IMG/VR virus record: IMGVR_UViG_3300027708_000025 | Location: 86,108 to 150,107 of that record | Direction: 5' to 3' (one strand) | Source: a virus | Length of the DNA: 64,000 nt | Part shown: one piece after another, positions 50,069 through 60,072 of the stretch | How positions within the stretch are numbered: the first letter of the stretch is position 1 | Layout: the number at the start of each line of letters is the position of its first letter | Notes under the pieces: model-generated | The model's input: only the letters and a program-made list of their open reading frames with translations | Database searches by the model: none | What the model was told of the DNA's origin: nothing | Made by a program: the position numbers and the translations under genes

Positions 50069-50974
50069 TCAGAATGTAATTGTGCCAGATGCAACGAATT
50101 TATACACCCGATACTGACCGGTAATGTATGTTTCTGGTGATCCAGTTGTTGATGTGGCTTGGGCTAAGTATGAAGGATAACGGATGATGACTATGCCAGA
50201 ACCACCATTAGTTCCAGCGGCGTATAACCATGTGCTATTAGCATACACACTACCCACGCCGCCACCGCCACCGCCTGTATTATTTAAACCTGATGTTGCT
50301 CGAACAGAATATCCACCACCATTACCACCACCTGCAACACCAAATCCAAAAGAATAATCACCATTATAACAACCTCCGCCGCCACCGCCTGCATATTGAA
50401 TTGATGTACCAGAAATGGATGATGTAATACCTGCTCCTCCACTAGACCCAGAGCAGTTTTGGGGAGAACCAGCTATTGCTGCCACACCGATTGCTCCTGC
50501 GCCACCACCGCCACCGCCACTATTCTGTGGTACACCGCCGGCGTTGCCTTGCCCGTATATTCCACCATTAGCACTTTGACCGCCAAAACCACCACCGCCA
50601 CTACCAGAACCTGCTGTAGAAGCGCCAGTTGGAGTGCCAGATGTACTATGTCCCGCTGATCCACCACCGCCATTAGCGGTGACTGTGCCAAATACAGAAT
50701 TATCACCATTCACACCTTGAGCACCACTTGCACCACCAGCACCACCAGCACCAACAGTTACAGTAATAGATGAACCCACAGTTATTGGATAATTTATGCC
50801 GCTGATTAAACCACCAGCACCTCCACCACCAGAACCACCAGAACCAGCATTTGGATTAGCTGTTGCTCCAGTACCACCACCACCTGCAACGACAAGGTAC
50901 TCCACCGCTGTGACAGGATAGTTGATGCCGTTCAAACCGGCTGAAACAATATTGCCAGTATATCGCAATGACAT
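50069..50974 (-). CDS. glycine-rich adhesin-like protein, 301 aa
   Basis: The protein has the anchor MSLRYTGNIVSAGLNGINYPVTAVEYLVVAGG, then glycine-rich blocks and the closing GSGIVIIRYP ... YRVYKFVASGTITF. It is a paralogue of the 298-residue protein. The DNA around GSGIVIIRYP is almost identical in all four glycine-rich genes. Confidence 0.75.
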   Translation of the reverse strand: MSLRYTGNIVSAGLNGINYPVTAVEYLVVAGGGGTGATANPNAGSGGSGGGGAGGLISGINYPITVGSSITVTVGAGGAGGASGAQGVNGDNSVFGTVTANGGGGSAGHSTSGTPTGASTAGSGSGGGGFGGQSANGGIYGQGNAGGVPQNSGGGGGGAGAIGVAAIAGSPQNCSGSSGGAGITSSISGTSIQYAGGGGGGCYNGDYSFGFGVAGGGNGGGYSVRATSGLNNTGGGGGGVGSVYANSTWLYAAGTNGGSGIVIIRYPSYLAQATSTTGSPETYITGQYRVYKFVASGTITF

Positions 50975-50987
50975 GTTAAATTACTTT

Positions 50988-51383
50988 TTAAGAGATTAAT
51001 TCGTATGACAACGAGTATGTGATTCCATTTGCAGTACCCGAAGAAACTACAATTGATGTTCCTTCTTCTAAATAAATTGCTGTTGTCTTATCAACAAGAA
51101 TCAAAGAAGCATTAACAGGAACAGAAATAGCATTTGCTACACAATGAGAAACACCACTTGTTGGAGCACTATTCTGCGCTTGTGCGCCATTAGTGTATAT
51201 CCACAATGATGCATTTACTGCACTTGATGAACTTATGTTTGAAGCGACAATCTGATTGATTTTACAAGTGTTTGCAGACCCGGCCGCATTCGCTAGTAAA
51301 ACAACAGGAGTTGCTACTTGAGGTGTTAAATATGTAGTTTTGCCATAAATGGCTGTTACTGCTGTGATATTTGTGTTTGCCAT
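50988..51383 (-). CDS. hypothetical virion protein, 131 aa
   Basis: This is a beta-rich protein (begins MANTNITAVTAIYGKTTYLTPQVATPVVLLANAAG; ends SYSLSYELIS) with repeated hydrophobic strand patterns. Similar small proteins occur next to fibre genes in aquatic phages and are likely virion components. No family is recognised. Confidence 0.6.
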   Translation of the reverse strand: MANTNITAVTAIYGKTTYLTPQVATPVVLLANAAGSANTCKINQIVASNISSSSAVNASLWIYTNGAQAQNSAPTSGVSHCVANAISVPVNASLILVDKTTAIYLEEGTSIVVSSGTANGITYSLSYELIS

Positions 51384-51395
51384 AATAGTTTTTCC

Positions 51396-52298
51396 TTAAA
51401 ATCCCATGACTATTGCGAATGCGATAGCTTTACCTGCTGTTACACCAGTACTTGCCGCTGGTGCAGACGATATCCAATTAGTGCCGTTGGACGTTAAAAT
51501 GTTGCCATTAGAACTGGGTGCTACAAAAGTTGGATTAGATGTGCCGTTACCAATAATAACGCTGTTTGCTGTTAAGGTTGATAAACCTGTACCACCATAT
51601 GTAGGAGTAATTACTGTACCTTGCCAAACACCAGAACCAATTGTTCCAACAGTTGTGAGTGACGAGGTTACTACAGTACTACCTAGAACTGTGCTAGACA
51701 ATACATTTGCACCATTAATCTGATATGCTTGCCCTGTTCCTATGGTAATATTATTAGCCGCTGAAAGAGCGCCAATACCCACATTTGCATAAGAGAATCC
51801 ATTGCCTGATATATTAATTGTTGAGTCAGGTTCTACATTATAATCTTTAAAGAATTTCCAAATACCATCTGAAGCATCTCTGAAAAGTCCCGAATGAACA
51901 TTTCCAGAACCAGAATTATACTGCCCAAACAAACCAATGTCAACAGTATTTGATGTATTGTTATTTGCTAATTGAAGTAATGAATCATTAATATTAATTT
52001 GTGTGGTGCTAATTTCAGAATTTGAACCTAAGAAGGTTACATTTCCTGTGAAAGTTGCATTTCCAGCAACAGACAAATCAGTTCCAACATATAATTTCTT
52101 AGCAACACCAACACCACCAGCAACAATCAAAGTTCCTGTAGTGGTTGAAGATGCGTCTGTAGTACCACCCAAACTTAATGTATTTGCGGAAATTGCATTC
52201 GCACTAGGAACTAAAGTGTTTACTGTATTAGCCGCATCATTGAACGTGCTTCTAAATTCGTTAAACGTGTTTGATAACGCTACTTGTGATATTGCCAT
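51396..52298 (-). CDS. tail fibre-like protein, 300 aa
   Basis: The N-terminus is helical (SNTFNEFRSTFNDAANTVNTLV). A beta-rich fibre region follows (GTLIVAGGVGVAKKLYVGTDLSVAGNATFTGNVTFLGS), and further GTGLSTLTANSVIIGNGTSNPTF and NGNILTSNGTNW segments that recur in marine phage tail fibres. It is a probable trimeric fibre. A late octamer (52408-52415) inside the upstream gene may help express it. Confidence 0.75.
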   Translation of the reverse strand: MAISQVALSNTFNEFRSTFNDAANTVNTLVPSANAISANTLSLGGTTDASSTTTGTLIVAGGVGVAKKLYVGTDLSVAGNATFTGNVTFLGSNSEISTTQININDSLLQLANNNTSNTVDIGLFGQYNSGSGNVHSGLFRDASDGIWKFFKDYNVEPDSTINISGNGFSYANVGIGALSAANNITIGTGQAYQINGANVLSSTVLGSTVVTSSLTTVGTIGSGVWQGTVITPTYGGTGLSTLTANSVIIGNGTSNPTFVAPSSNGNILTSNGTNWISSAPAASTGVTAGKAIAFAIVMGF

Positions 52299-52549
52299 TA
52301 TTCTTTTCTCTCTTTAGTAATTTTTAACAATAATTGTTTGATTTCGCTGAGGTCTGATTTAATACTGTCCACTTCGTCACGAATCAAAGCAATATCATTT
52401 CTACTCTTATTTATATCAGAAATTTTTCTTTTCTGAATTTTGTATTTCAATAATGAATCCATGTCTGTATTTAGTATAGCTTTAGAGTTCCTATCTCTTT
52501 CGGTAAACCCACGAACAGGTTCTGCAATTTTAATCTTTTCAACTATCAT
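52298..52549 (-). CDS. small coiled-coil protein, 83 aa
   Basis: A basic N-terminal half is followed by a coiled coil (NKSRNDIALIRDEVDSIKSDLSEIKQLLLKITK). It is linked by ATGA to the 2050-residue gene and by TAATG to the fibre gene, so it is translated with both. It could connect fibre and baseplate. Function unknown. Confidence 0.6.
   Translation of the reverse strand: MIVEKIKIAEPVRGFTERDRNSKAILNTDMDSLLKYKIQKRKISDINKSRNDIALIRDEVDSIKSDLSEIKQLLLKITKERKE
52408..52415 (-). promoter_or_regulatory. possible internal late promoter (TATAAATA)
   Basis: A perfect octamer inside the 83-residue gene, about 110 nt before the fibre start. Confidence 0.4.
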
Positions 52550-55500
52550 GCTAATGCTATCCCTCTCAAATCTTTAACTTTTGCCGCATAGCTTGGATTA
52601 CCAGATAAGAAAACAATCTTAATAGCAAAATACTTGTATCCTTGGAATGTTCTTCCATCGGGTGTTGTATATGCGACTGTGTTATTTAGAACACGGAAAA
52701 CGTTTTCTCCAGAAGAAATTGTAGAATATACAGATTCAACTGTCAATGATGTGTTATTTGCAATCGTAGAAACTACACGCTCTGTTCTAGCCAAGCCAAC
52801 AGCAATTGTGTCACCAATCTTCAAGTCTTCAATGAAGCGAGTAGATGTGCCAGTAACTGTAGTTGACGTATTAGAGGTTGCAACTGTACCAGAAAGCAAT
52901 TCAGAACCACCAGTTTTTGTTGCAGACGGAACAATGAATTTCTCTTCTTTGTATTCATTTTGATTGAGTGTGAACGTTTCTGTTCCAACCAATTCCATAG
53001 GAGTATAGAATTTATCATCAAACGCATCTGTATCGTTTTCATTCAATAATTTAGCATAGACTTTAATTGAAGTTCCTGGTGGGCGATTGATTCTCAAGTA
53101 CGTAACCAAATCGGTTGCTTCAAATCCGTCATTCAACGTCACAACTTTAGTAATGTATCTAGACTCTGAAGAATATGGTCCTGTTGGATTTTCTTCATTG
53201 CGAATAGTCATTGCTTGACTAACAGCATTAGCTGTAGTAAAGTTATTTGTAACAGTCAAGTATGTATTATTTGATACTGAAGCAATTCTACGATACTCAT
53301 CACCGAAATATGCATATTCACCAGGAAATACTTCAGTTGTAAAACTTGTGCCAGAACCAACAACAATATTGTTGCTTGATCCATATCTGACTGTACCAGT
53401 TATTGCTGTTTCATAAGAATTGTTGATAACATTCTTATCAAAGTGAAAGATGATATTCTCATCATCAATATATGGGCTGATAAACTTATTCGTTGTAGAC
53501 AATGTTGCTCTTACTTGCAGAGACTTGAATGCATTTGCTGTCTCTGCCGTAGTTGTTGAGATTTGTTTTCTGGAACGTAATATCAATCTTTCATAATTCT
53601 TGAGTGTCGTATAATCAGAATCAACTGCATATGTGCTGTCTGCTGTCTTAATGTCGTAACTGATACTTGTTCCAGGAAGAATCTGATCGCTAATAGCAGG
53701 AGTCAATGCATCGTATGTGAATGCAGTTGGTACTGAAATATTGGTCCAATATGCAAGTTTAGCAGAAGTGCTGAATTCTGCAACTCTCATTGTAAATTTC
53801 ATATCAATATTTTGTTTTGCAGTCCACGTCCTATCGGTAGAAGATGTGAATAACAATCCGCTATTGTATGCTTGTTCAATTCTTGTTTGCTTGTCTGGAT
53901 TAGTGATATCAATTGCGCCCAATTCAGCAACCCAAATTGCATAGTCTGGATCGTTGTTCTCAGGTTTAACAGCAAAACAATAATCATTACCAGCATTTAA
54001 GTAAATAGGATTCTTGAATGTGAATTTTGTTGCTGACGTTGCATCATCACTAATGGCAATATTTCTATTGTTAACAAGCGCAATGTCTCCATCACTAACA
54101 AATTGTGGTGATGGATATCCATTTTCAAGTTCACGAATTTCCATAGTAACGTTTCTATTATTGTCTTGAGATTTTGATTTGAAGAACAAATCAATAGAAG
54201 TCAAATAGAATCCTTTTGGATACGTATCTGGATCAACATAAAAACTCTGAGACAATGGGTCGGTACTTCTAACTGGTGGTGGCGGAATTGGCACACTTGC
54301 AGTTTCAACACGCTGTTGAGAAACAACTTTTCTACCTAAGTTTGTGATGTTATTTGTATTGTTAAATGATACGTTAAACGGGCGAGAGTTAATTGTAACT
54401 GTGCCAGTTCTCTGTATAATACCTTGTGCATAGATGTTGTTTCTTGCGCTAGTTAATGTTGTGCTTTCAGAATTTGTTGGGCTGTCGGTGATTTTAAATT
54501 CACGTTGACCAGTGTAGAATTTCGTTGAAGGAACTTGAAACAACAAATAAATTTGATTATTCTTAACAATTAATGGTTGTGATGTGTTTGCACCATCAGC
54601 AATTGTACGCCAAGAAACGTTTTCATCTCCCAATTCAATAAGACCAGTTGCAGTATTAACAGCAAATTTAGAATTTAATGTTTGTAGCGTAGTAGATGCA
54701 CCAATCAATTCAATTTGATAGCAGTTTGCAGTAACGTTAATACCATCAAAGAATGCATAAACTCTAGCCGAGTTTTTCAAGCCTCTAGCTTGAATAACGA
54801 ATTCACGTTGACGCATCCAAAGTGCGGCTTCAACTTGAACAACCCTATCAAACTTAACATCTTGTGTAGATGCAGTTGATTGATTACCAGATGCTAATTG
54901 ATTGTATGCAACTTGAGTTGTTTGTTGTAATGCTGTGGTAACCATGTTGGTTCCCACTTGAGTTGTTTGATTTGTACCAGCAACAATTCCAGTTTGTTGA
55001 GTGCCACCAAGCCATTTTTGATTTAATGGAGCAACTTCTGTATTCCATGCGTTTTGTAAAGCCTTCCAGTTGTCTGCGCCGTTGTCATCATTATACACAA
55101 CTGCTTTATCTATATCATTTTGAGTTTCAAAGAAGTTGTCCGTAAATGGCATGACAGATAATTCACCAGTCCAAACAAAATTTAATTCTTCTGCAAGTCT
55201 TAGTTGCTTAGACGCATATGCTTGTTTTAGTCCTGGCGCTTCAACTTCACTATATGGTAACATAACTTTGTTACCAGAATTTATTGTTGTTGTTGATGTA
55301 GTAGTAGAATAGCGAAGTCCAGCCGTATTTGAATTATTTTGCAAACACGTTAAGAATTTATTTTTCTTGTCAATAGAACAATTTTTACCATCATCAGATG
55401 TAGATGCTATAGCCCAACCTGTAAATGGATCAACAAGAATACCATTCTTGAATCTGTCTAAACCATCAGCATCCAATTCTGTCGTATCTGTTGCTTGTTT

Positions 55501-58500
55501 CTCTAAGAAACTCAATGCAGTAAAGTACTCAAGTCTTTCAAGTCTTTCATTCATCTTAGCAACATCACGCATTGTGAAGCGTTTGTTTTTCAGTAATTTA
55601 ATTTTAACTTCAGATGGCAATGATGGATATGCTGGAATGGTTAATTCTGCAATCTCTAACGTATCAGGTTTAGTTGGTGGTGTTTCTGCTCTTTGATTAC
55701 CAGCTTGTGCAGGAACACCATCATTGATACCAAACACGCCACGATTGTTGATGTATACTTTAGAAACTCTACCTTTGTAGTAAATTAAATCTGCATTAAA
55801 ATCTGAACCAGATTCGGGAATACGAAGTCCAAAAGTTGGAACTTGATATGTGCCAACATCAATTGGATTTAAAGATGTGTTTGCAGTTTTAATTGGTCTA
55901 AAATCAATACTGTCACGAAGTTTAAAAATGTTCTTAGTCGTAGGACTTGTGAATATAGGAATGTCGCCAGTTGTGATTGTAGTATTTGATGTTGCGTTGT
56001 CGTCAACTGGATATGAATTGACTGATGTATATCCAACACCTTGAGATGTATCGTGTGTGAAGTTATTAAAGACTGCTAACAATCTACCTGTTGGAACGTA
56101 ACCAGTACTTGGTTTAATTGTTCCATGTTCGTATGCATAGTCACGTTGTCCATTATCTAATGTGTAGTATGCAGTAACGTTTGTGTTTGCTGTAGATGCC
56201 GCAACTGCAAATGATGATGATTGATAAACAGCAGATAGCTGATAGATATCACCATAACCTAAACCAAATGGTCCAGACAATCCATTAATGTGTGTATTTG
56301 GATTAATATTTGCTTGAGTTTGAAAACTTAATGTTTTAATTTTTTCTTTTGCACTTGCTCTGTCCATAGACACAATAACGTCAGCAGTAAATGTTGCGTT
56401 TTCTTTAACATCAATTGCTACTGTTCCAGGAGACGTAACATTAACTGTTCGTGTGGCTCCTGAACCACCATTGCCAGAAAGCGATAAAATTGTTCCTGTT
56501 GGAATAATCTTGGTGAACGTGTTAGCAGTAGAACCAGTTGTATGTGCAGATGTAAGAATCAACGATGTTGCATTTGTGATAGAAGAGACTTGTCTAGTCA
56601 AACTATTGACTTTAATTAGGTCTCCAACATTCAATTGTGTAGTGAATGCTGTTCCACTTCCAGTAACAATAGTATTTGCGGCCGCAATAGTAAGAGTACC
56701 AGTCAATGCAGATGTTTCTACATTTGCGCCTGCATTGTTAACGACAACCATGTAGTAATCGTTTTTCTGTGTAGCATTTAATACATCCGTACCAACAAAT
56801 GTTTCTGTAACAACGTCAGTTGCGACAGTAGCAACACCAGAAGAGAATGAAACTGCAAATTTCTTTTTAAATCTAAATGCAGTTTCAACATTTTGTGCAG
56901 AGTCACGTACTGTTTTAATTGCATCATATGGCAACGGAAAAATCATTGTGCTGAATGATGTTTCTAGTAAAACAGCACCAGCGGCAGTTGTTACAATATC
57001 AGCAAAACGTTTTGGTGTTGCAGAATCATAAATGGAACGAACGTCTTTGAAATCTTTTCCCGAATTCATCACAATATCGTACAAGTAAAAATAGTATCTT
57101 GCATCGGCAGTACCTTTAGTACCACTCACGTATTCAATAGAACGTACTCTTGCAGTACCAATTGCACTACCGGCTACGGTTGCAGTTGAGTGCGCTAAGT
57201 TTGTAATAACTTGCTGTGCTGTATTGTACAGATCAACAGTAGTTGATTCCATAATGTCCCAACCACCAACAACTTCTTTAACTTCAATATATTGTCCATA
57301 ATTGATTTGTGTATTAGTTTGTTGCACGTAAGCTGTGCTAAGACCTTTTTCAATTTCTATTGGAGTTTTTGCAATAATTTGATTTCTATAACCAGAGACA
57401 TAAGATGTAAATGGATCAACTTCAACCAAAAGTAAATCTGTATTACCGCCTTCAGCCGAAGTGTATCTACCACCATTGTTACCATTTTGTAAATGCTCAC
57501 GAACAAAAACAATTGGATCGGACAACGTATAGTTACCAGATTCTTCTTGTGTTCGTTTTGCTAAAACATCTTCCAGTTTACTATCTACAGTAATTGTTTT
57601 TCTTTTTCTTGCAACGCCAGTATCAATTTCTGTAACTGTGATGAATTCATTTTCATCGGTAGTTGCATCTAACGCAATTTTTGTTAGAGTTGTATCAATT
57701 TTTAATCTGTCAGCACCAGGCGCTTGATAGTTTGGTGTGCCCTGTGCATTGTCAACAAGACTTTGATCTTCAATGTAATCAACAAAAGATTTGTTTGGAA
57801 CTAATCCAATTTTATAAGAAGGTTCGTTCGTGTACTTGTCAAGAATAATTGTTTGTGTGGTATGTTTAACAAAATGGTCTGCAACATATACAACACCCTC
57901 AGAGACGGTAATCTTAGAACCGTAGTTATATACTTGTTCTGTAGCAAGTCCCTCATCAACGACATTTCTTACTGCATTTGTTAATGCACCAGCCGCATAG
58001 TATCTACCTGTCGTGTTTGCTGTAAAAATAGTTTCTGAGTTTGCAAATGAAGTATTTGCTCTTTGATCCGAAATGACTGTTATGTTAAGCACTTGATTTA
58101 CACCAGTGCTTAATGTTGTGTTTGCTGTTGTTACGCTTAATGTTCCACTTGTATTTGATACAAAGATTTTATTTACACCCGTAATTGGATCTGTGTAATA
58201 TGCTTCAATTGTTGCAGTATTACCTGTTGAAAAGGTAATTGTATTTCCTGATACAAGTGTAGTTGGTGCAGTATTTACTGTAAGAACTTGTGTTCCATTT
58301 GTCGCATAACTAACAAACAATGTTTTTGGATCATCTCCGTCAATATCGGTAACTAGTCCACAATATGCTTTGATACCGCTGTTTGCACCATAAACTATAC
58401 TACCATTAAAGTCTTCAACATCAACTGCGCTACCATTGTAGTTTGTTTGAAGTTTAACAAAACTTAAATTTAAGTCTAGATTTTGTTCACACCCGTCAAC

Positions 58501-58698
58501 TAATGCGCCTTGCTTGAAAAAATATTCAGCAAAGCGTCTAGTTTGCACTTGTTGAAGAGTTTGTGCTTGTGTAAGTTCTCTAGCCTGAACAGCACGTCCA
58601 GGACGATAAAGAACCCTTACAAACTTTTTATCTTCATCATAATCATCAAAGTATGGGCTTGTGTTTAAGTCCACTCCACCAGGATTTGTATTTGCCAT
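52546..58698 (-). CDS. giant baseplate/tail protein with DUF4815-like N-terminus (gp10 position)
   Basis: The 2050-residue protein starts PGGVDLNTSPYFDDYDEDKKFVRVLYRPGRAVQARELTQAQTLQQ, a DUF4815-type signature. Later parts contain QSFYVDPDTYPKGFYLTSIDLFFKSK and many beta-sandwich repeats such as GTGTAFTTQLNVGDLIKV, which recur about four times. It occupies the slot of T4 gp10-12 after gp8. In related phages the counterpart is a baseplate wedge or tail-pin protein. It is the largest gene of the window. It lacks a good ribosome-binding site. Confidence 0.8.
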   Translation of the reverse strand: MANTNPGGVDLNTSPYFDDYDEDKKFVRVLYRPGRAVQARELTQAQTLQQVQTRRFAEYFFKQGALVDGCEQNLDLNLSFVKLQTNYNGSAVDVEDFNGSIVYGANSGIKAYCGLVTDIDGDDPKTLFVSYATNGTQVLTVNTAPTTLVSGNTITFSTGNTATIEAYYTDPITGVNKIFVSNTSGTLSVTTANTTLSTGVNQVLNITVISDQRANTSFANSETIFTANTTGRYYAAGALTNAVRNVVDEGLATEQVYNYGSKITVSEGVVYVADHFVKHTTQTIILDKYTNEPSYKIGLVPNKSFVDYIEDQSLVDNAQGTPNYQAPGADRLKIDTTLTKIALDATTDENEFITVTEIDTGVARKRKTITVDSKLEDVLAKRTQEESGNYTLSDPIVFVREHLQNGNNGGRYTSAEGGNTDLLLVEVDPFTSYVSGYRNQIIAKTPIEIEKGLSTAYVQQTNTQINYGQYIEVKEVVGGWDIMESTTVDLYNTAQQVITNLAHSTATVAGSAIGTARVRSIEYVSGTKGTADARYYFYLYDIVMNSGKDFKDVRSIYDSATPKRFADIVTTAAGAVLLETSFSTMIFPLPYDAIKTVRDSAQNVETAFRFKKKFAVSFSSGVATVATDVVTETFVGTDVLNATQKNDYYMVVVNNAGANVETSALTGTLTIAAANTIVTGSGTAFTTQLNVGDLIKVNSLTRQVSSITNATSLILTSAHTTGSTANTFTKIIPTGTILSLSGNGGSGATRTVNVTSPGTVAIDVKENATFTADVIVSMDRASAKEKIKTLSFQTQANINPNTHINGLSGPFGLGYGDIYQLSAVYQSSSFAVAASTANTNVTAYYTLDNGQRDYAYEHGTIKPSTGYVPTGRLLAVFNNFTHDTSQGVGYTSVNSYPVDDNATSNTTITTGDIPIFTSPTTKNIFKLRDSIDFRPIKTANTSLNPIDVGTYQVPTFGLRIPESGSDFNADLIYYKGRVSKVYINNRGVFGINDGVPAQAGNQRAETPPTKPDTLEIAELTIPAYPSLPSEVKIKLLKNKRFTMRDVAKMNERLERLEYFTALSFLEKQATDTTELDADGLDRFKNGILVDPFTGWAIASTSDDGKNCSIDKKNKFLTCLQNNSNTAGLRYSTTTSTTTINSGNKVMLPYSEVEAPGLKQAYASKQLRLAEELNFVWTGELSVMPFTDNFFETQNDIDKAVVYNDDNGADNWKALQNAWNTEVAPLNQKWLGGTQQTGIVAGTNQTTQVGTNMVTTALQQTTQVAYNQLASGNQSTASTQDVKFDRVVQVEAALWMRQREFVIQARGLKNSARVYAFFDGINVTANCYQIELIGASTTLQTLNSKFAVNTATGLIELGDENVSWRTIADGANTSQPLIVKNNQIYLLFQVPSTKFYTGQREFKITDSPTNSESTTLTSARNNIYAQGIIQRTGTVTINSRPFNVSFNNTNNITNLGRKVVSQQRVETASVPIPPPPVRSTDPLSQSFYVDPDTYPKGFYLTSIDLFFKSKSQDNNRNVTMEIRELENGYPSPQFVSDGDIALVNNRNIAISDDATSATKFTFKNPIYLNAGNDYCFAVKPENNDPDYAIWVAELGAIDITNPDKQTRIEQAYNSGLLFTSSTDRTWTAKQNIDMKFTMRVAEFSTSAKLAYWTNISVPTAFTYDALTPAISDQILPGTSISYDIKTADSTYAVDSDYTTLKNYERLILRSRKQISTTTAETANAFKSLQVRATLSTTNKFISPYIDDENIIFHFDKNVINNSYETAITGTVRYGSSNNIVVGSGTSFTTEVFPGEYAYFGDEYRRIASVSNNTYLTVTNNFTTANAVSQAMTIRNEENPTGPYSSESRYITKVVTLNDGFEATDLVTYLRINRPPGTSIKVYAKLLNENDTDAFDDKFYTPMELVGTETFTLNQNEYKEEKFIVPSATKTGGSELLSGTVATSNTSTTVTGTSTRFIEDLKIGDTIAVGLARTERVVSTIANNTSLTVESVYSTISSGENVFRVLNNTVAYTTPDGRTFQGYKYFAIKIVFLSGNPSYAAKVKDLRGIALA

Positions 58699-58727
58699 TT
58701 ATTTTTCAAGCCTACGTTTTTTTAAAA

Positions 58728-60008
58728 TTAGAATTGAATAACTAGTTTAACGTCTTCAATTTGGTCAGATGCTCTTGCAATTGGCACACGATTTTCAACA
58801 TATATAATGTCGCCAGTATAAGGTTGTAAACCTGGAGTTGTAATAACTGCAATTGTTCCTGTTGCACCAGATGTTCCACCAGTTACGCTTGTTGAGTTAG
58901 CAAACGCTCTGTGTACTGGCAATGTTGTGAACAAGTTTGGTGTTGTGAATTCAATGAGAGATGCTGTGTTAGAACCGCTAGTGATAGTTTCGTCTACTGT
59001 GAATGTACCAGAGATTCCAGACAATTGATATTTGTATGATTGTCTGAAAGAAGAAGCAACTGCTCTAGTTGTTGTGCCATACAAATATGGATCACGAACG
59101 ATACCAACTTGACGGAATTCGTTAGCTACAGAGAATGTATTAGATTCAGTACCATCTAAACGAACGTTCAACATAATATACTTACCACCGAGTTCTTCAA
59201 CTGCATCAGCACCATGCCCACCTTTTGGTGAAATGATTGCTGTTGCGGCAGCCGCACCAGATGCAAATGTGACAGATGCTCTTGTGTATCCTGTACCAGC
59301 CGCTGTAATTGTAACTGCTGTAACCACGTTAGCAGTAATTGTAGAATTAGCTGTTGCGCCAGTACCATCACCAGTAATCGTAACTGCTGGCGCACTAGCA
59401 TATCCAGTACCACCTGCTGTTACTTTAACAACGTGAATACCACCATCAACTGCGGCCGTTTGAACATCCCATTGATCTTCACCACCGTCAGAAGCTAATG
59501 TCTGAACCGGAATATAATCGTTAGTTAAGAATTTCAATGCTTTGGCAGTCGTAACTGTATACATGTATTTCCAAATGTATCCGTCTGCGGCTGTAAATGG
59601 TGATGTGCTTACGCCTGTTGGTTTTGTTGTTGATGCCGCACCGCTTGCATTCCACAAACATTTGTAAACGTTATAGTCTTCAGTCATAACATAGAAGTTG
59701 TCAGATTCAATTAAATTTGTATCTGTATCGTCATAGTACACATATACTGTGCCAGAAGTCCAATCATATCTTGGAGCCGCATGTGTTACGTCTGATGAGG
59801 TAATTCGTTTTGCGGCATACATATCACGCCATGGAGCATATTCAACGTTAGCTGTTGAATTTACTGGAGTTGGAGGACTATTGTCATTTGTCCATGCATT
59901 ATTTTTGCCAACAAACAAATACATGACAGTATTTGATGTTTCAGTAAATGCTTCGGCAAATTGCTGTGCATTATGTACTCTAAATTTGCTTGTTACGAGA
60001 GAAGCCAT
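58728..60008 (-). CDS. 8: baseplate wedge protein (T4 gp8-like)
   Basis: The 426-residue protein shares with T4 gp8 the VTSKFR start, WRDMYAAKRI, YDWTSGTVYVYYDD and YIWKYMYTV, and the C-terminal IIYVENRVPIARASDQIEDVKLVIQF, which parallels the end of T4 gp8. A Gly/Ala/Thr-rich insertion (residues 200-260) contains two GTGYASAPAVTITG-type repeats that also occur in the gene 7-position protein. It forms the wedge with gp6, gp7, gp10 and gp53. Confidence 0.93.
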   Translation of the reverse strand: MASLVTSKFRVHNAQQFAEAFTETSNTVMYLFVGKNNAWTNDNSPPTPVNSTANVEYAPWRDMYAAKRITSSDVTHAAPRYDWTSGTVYVYYDDTDTNLIESDNFYVMTEDYNVYKCLWNASGAASTTKPTGVSTSPFTAADGYIWKYMYTVTTAKALKFLTNDYIPVQTLASDGGEDQWDVQTAAVDGGIHVVKVTAGGTGYASAPAVTITGDGTGATANSTITANVVTAVTITAAGTGYTRASVTFASGAAAATAIISPKGGHGADAVEELGGKYIMLNVRLDGTESNTFSVANEFRQVGIVRDPYLYGTTTRAVASSFRQSYKYQLSGISGTFTVDETITSGSNTASLIEFTTPNLFTTLPVHRAFANSTSVTGGTSGATGTIAVITTPGLQPYTGDIIYVENRVPIARASDQIEDVKLVIQF

Positions 60009-60048
60009 GTTGTTTGTCCTTTACTGTGATAGTAGTATTTTATCTACT

Positions 60049-60056
60049 TATTTATA
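60049..60056 (-). promoter_or_regulatory. late promoter (TATAAATA) for gene 8
   Basis: A perfect late octamer 41 nt before ATG 60008. Confidence 0.75.
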
Positions 60057-60072
60057 CAATGCTTTATTGATT

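Noticed and set aside
45700-50300. CRISPR-like repetitive DNA
   Set aside because: The repeats are glycine codons and module duplications within coding frames; no spaced identical repeats are present.
46955-50974. Plus-strand proline-rich open frames opposite the glycine-rich genes
   Set aside because: They are the complement of Gly codons (GGN read as CCN); they lack ribosome-binding sites and vanish when the sense frame is considered.
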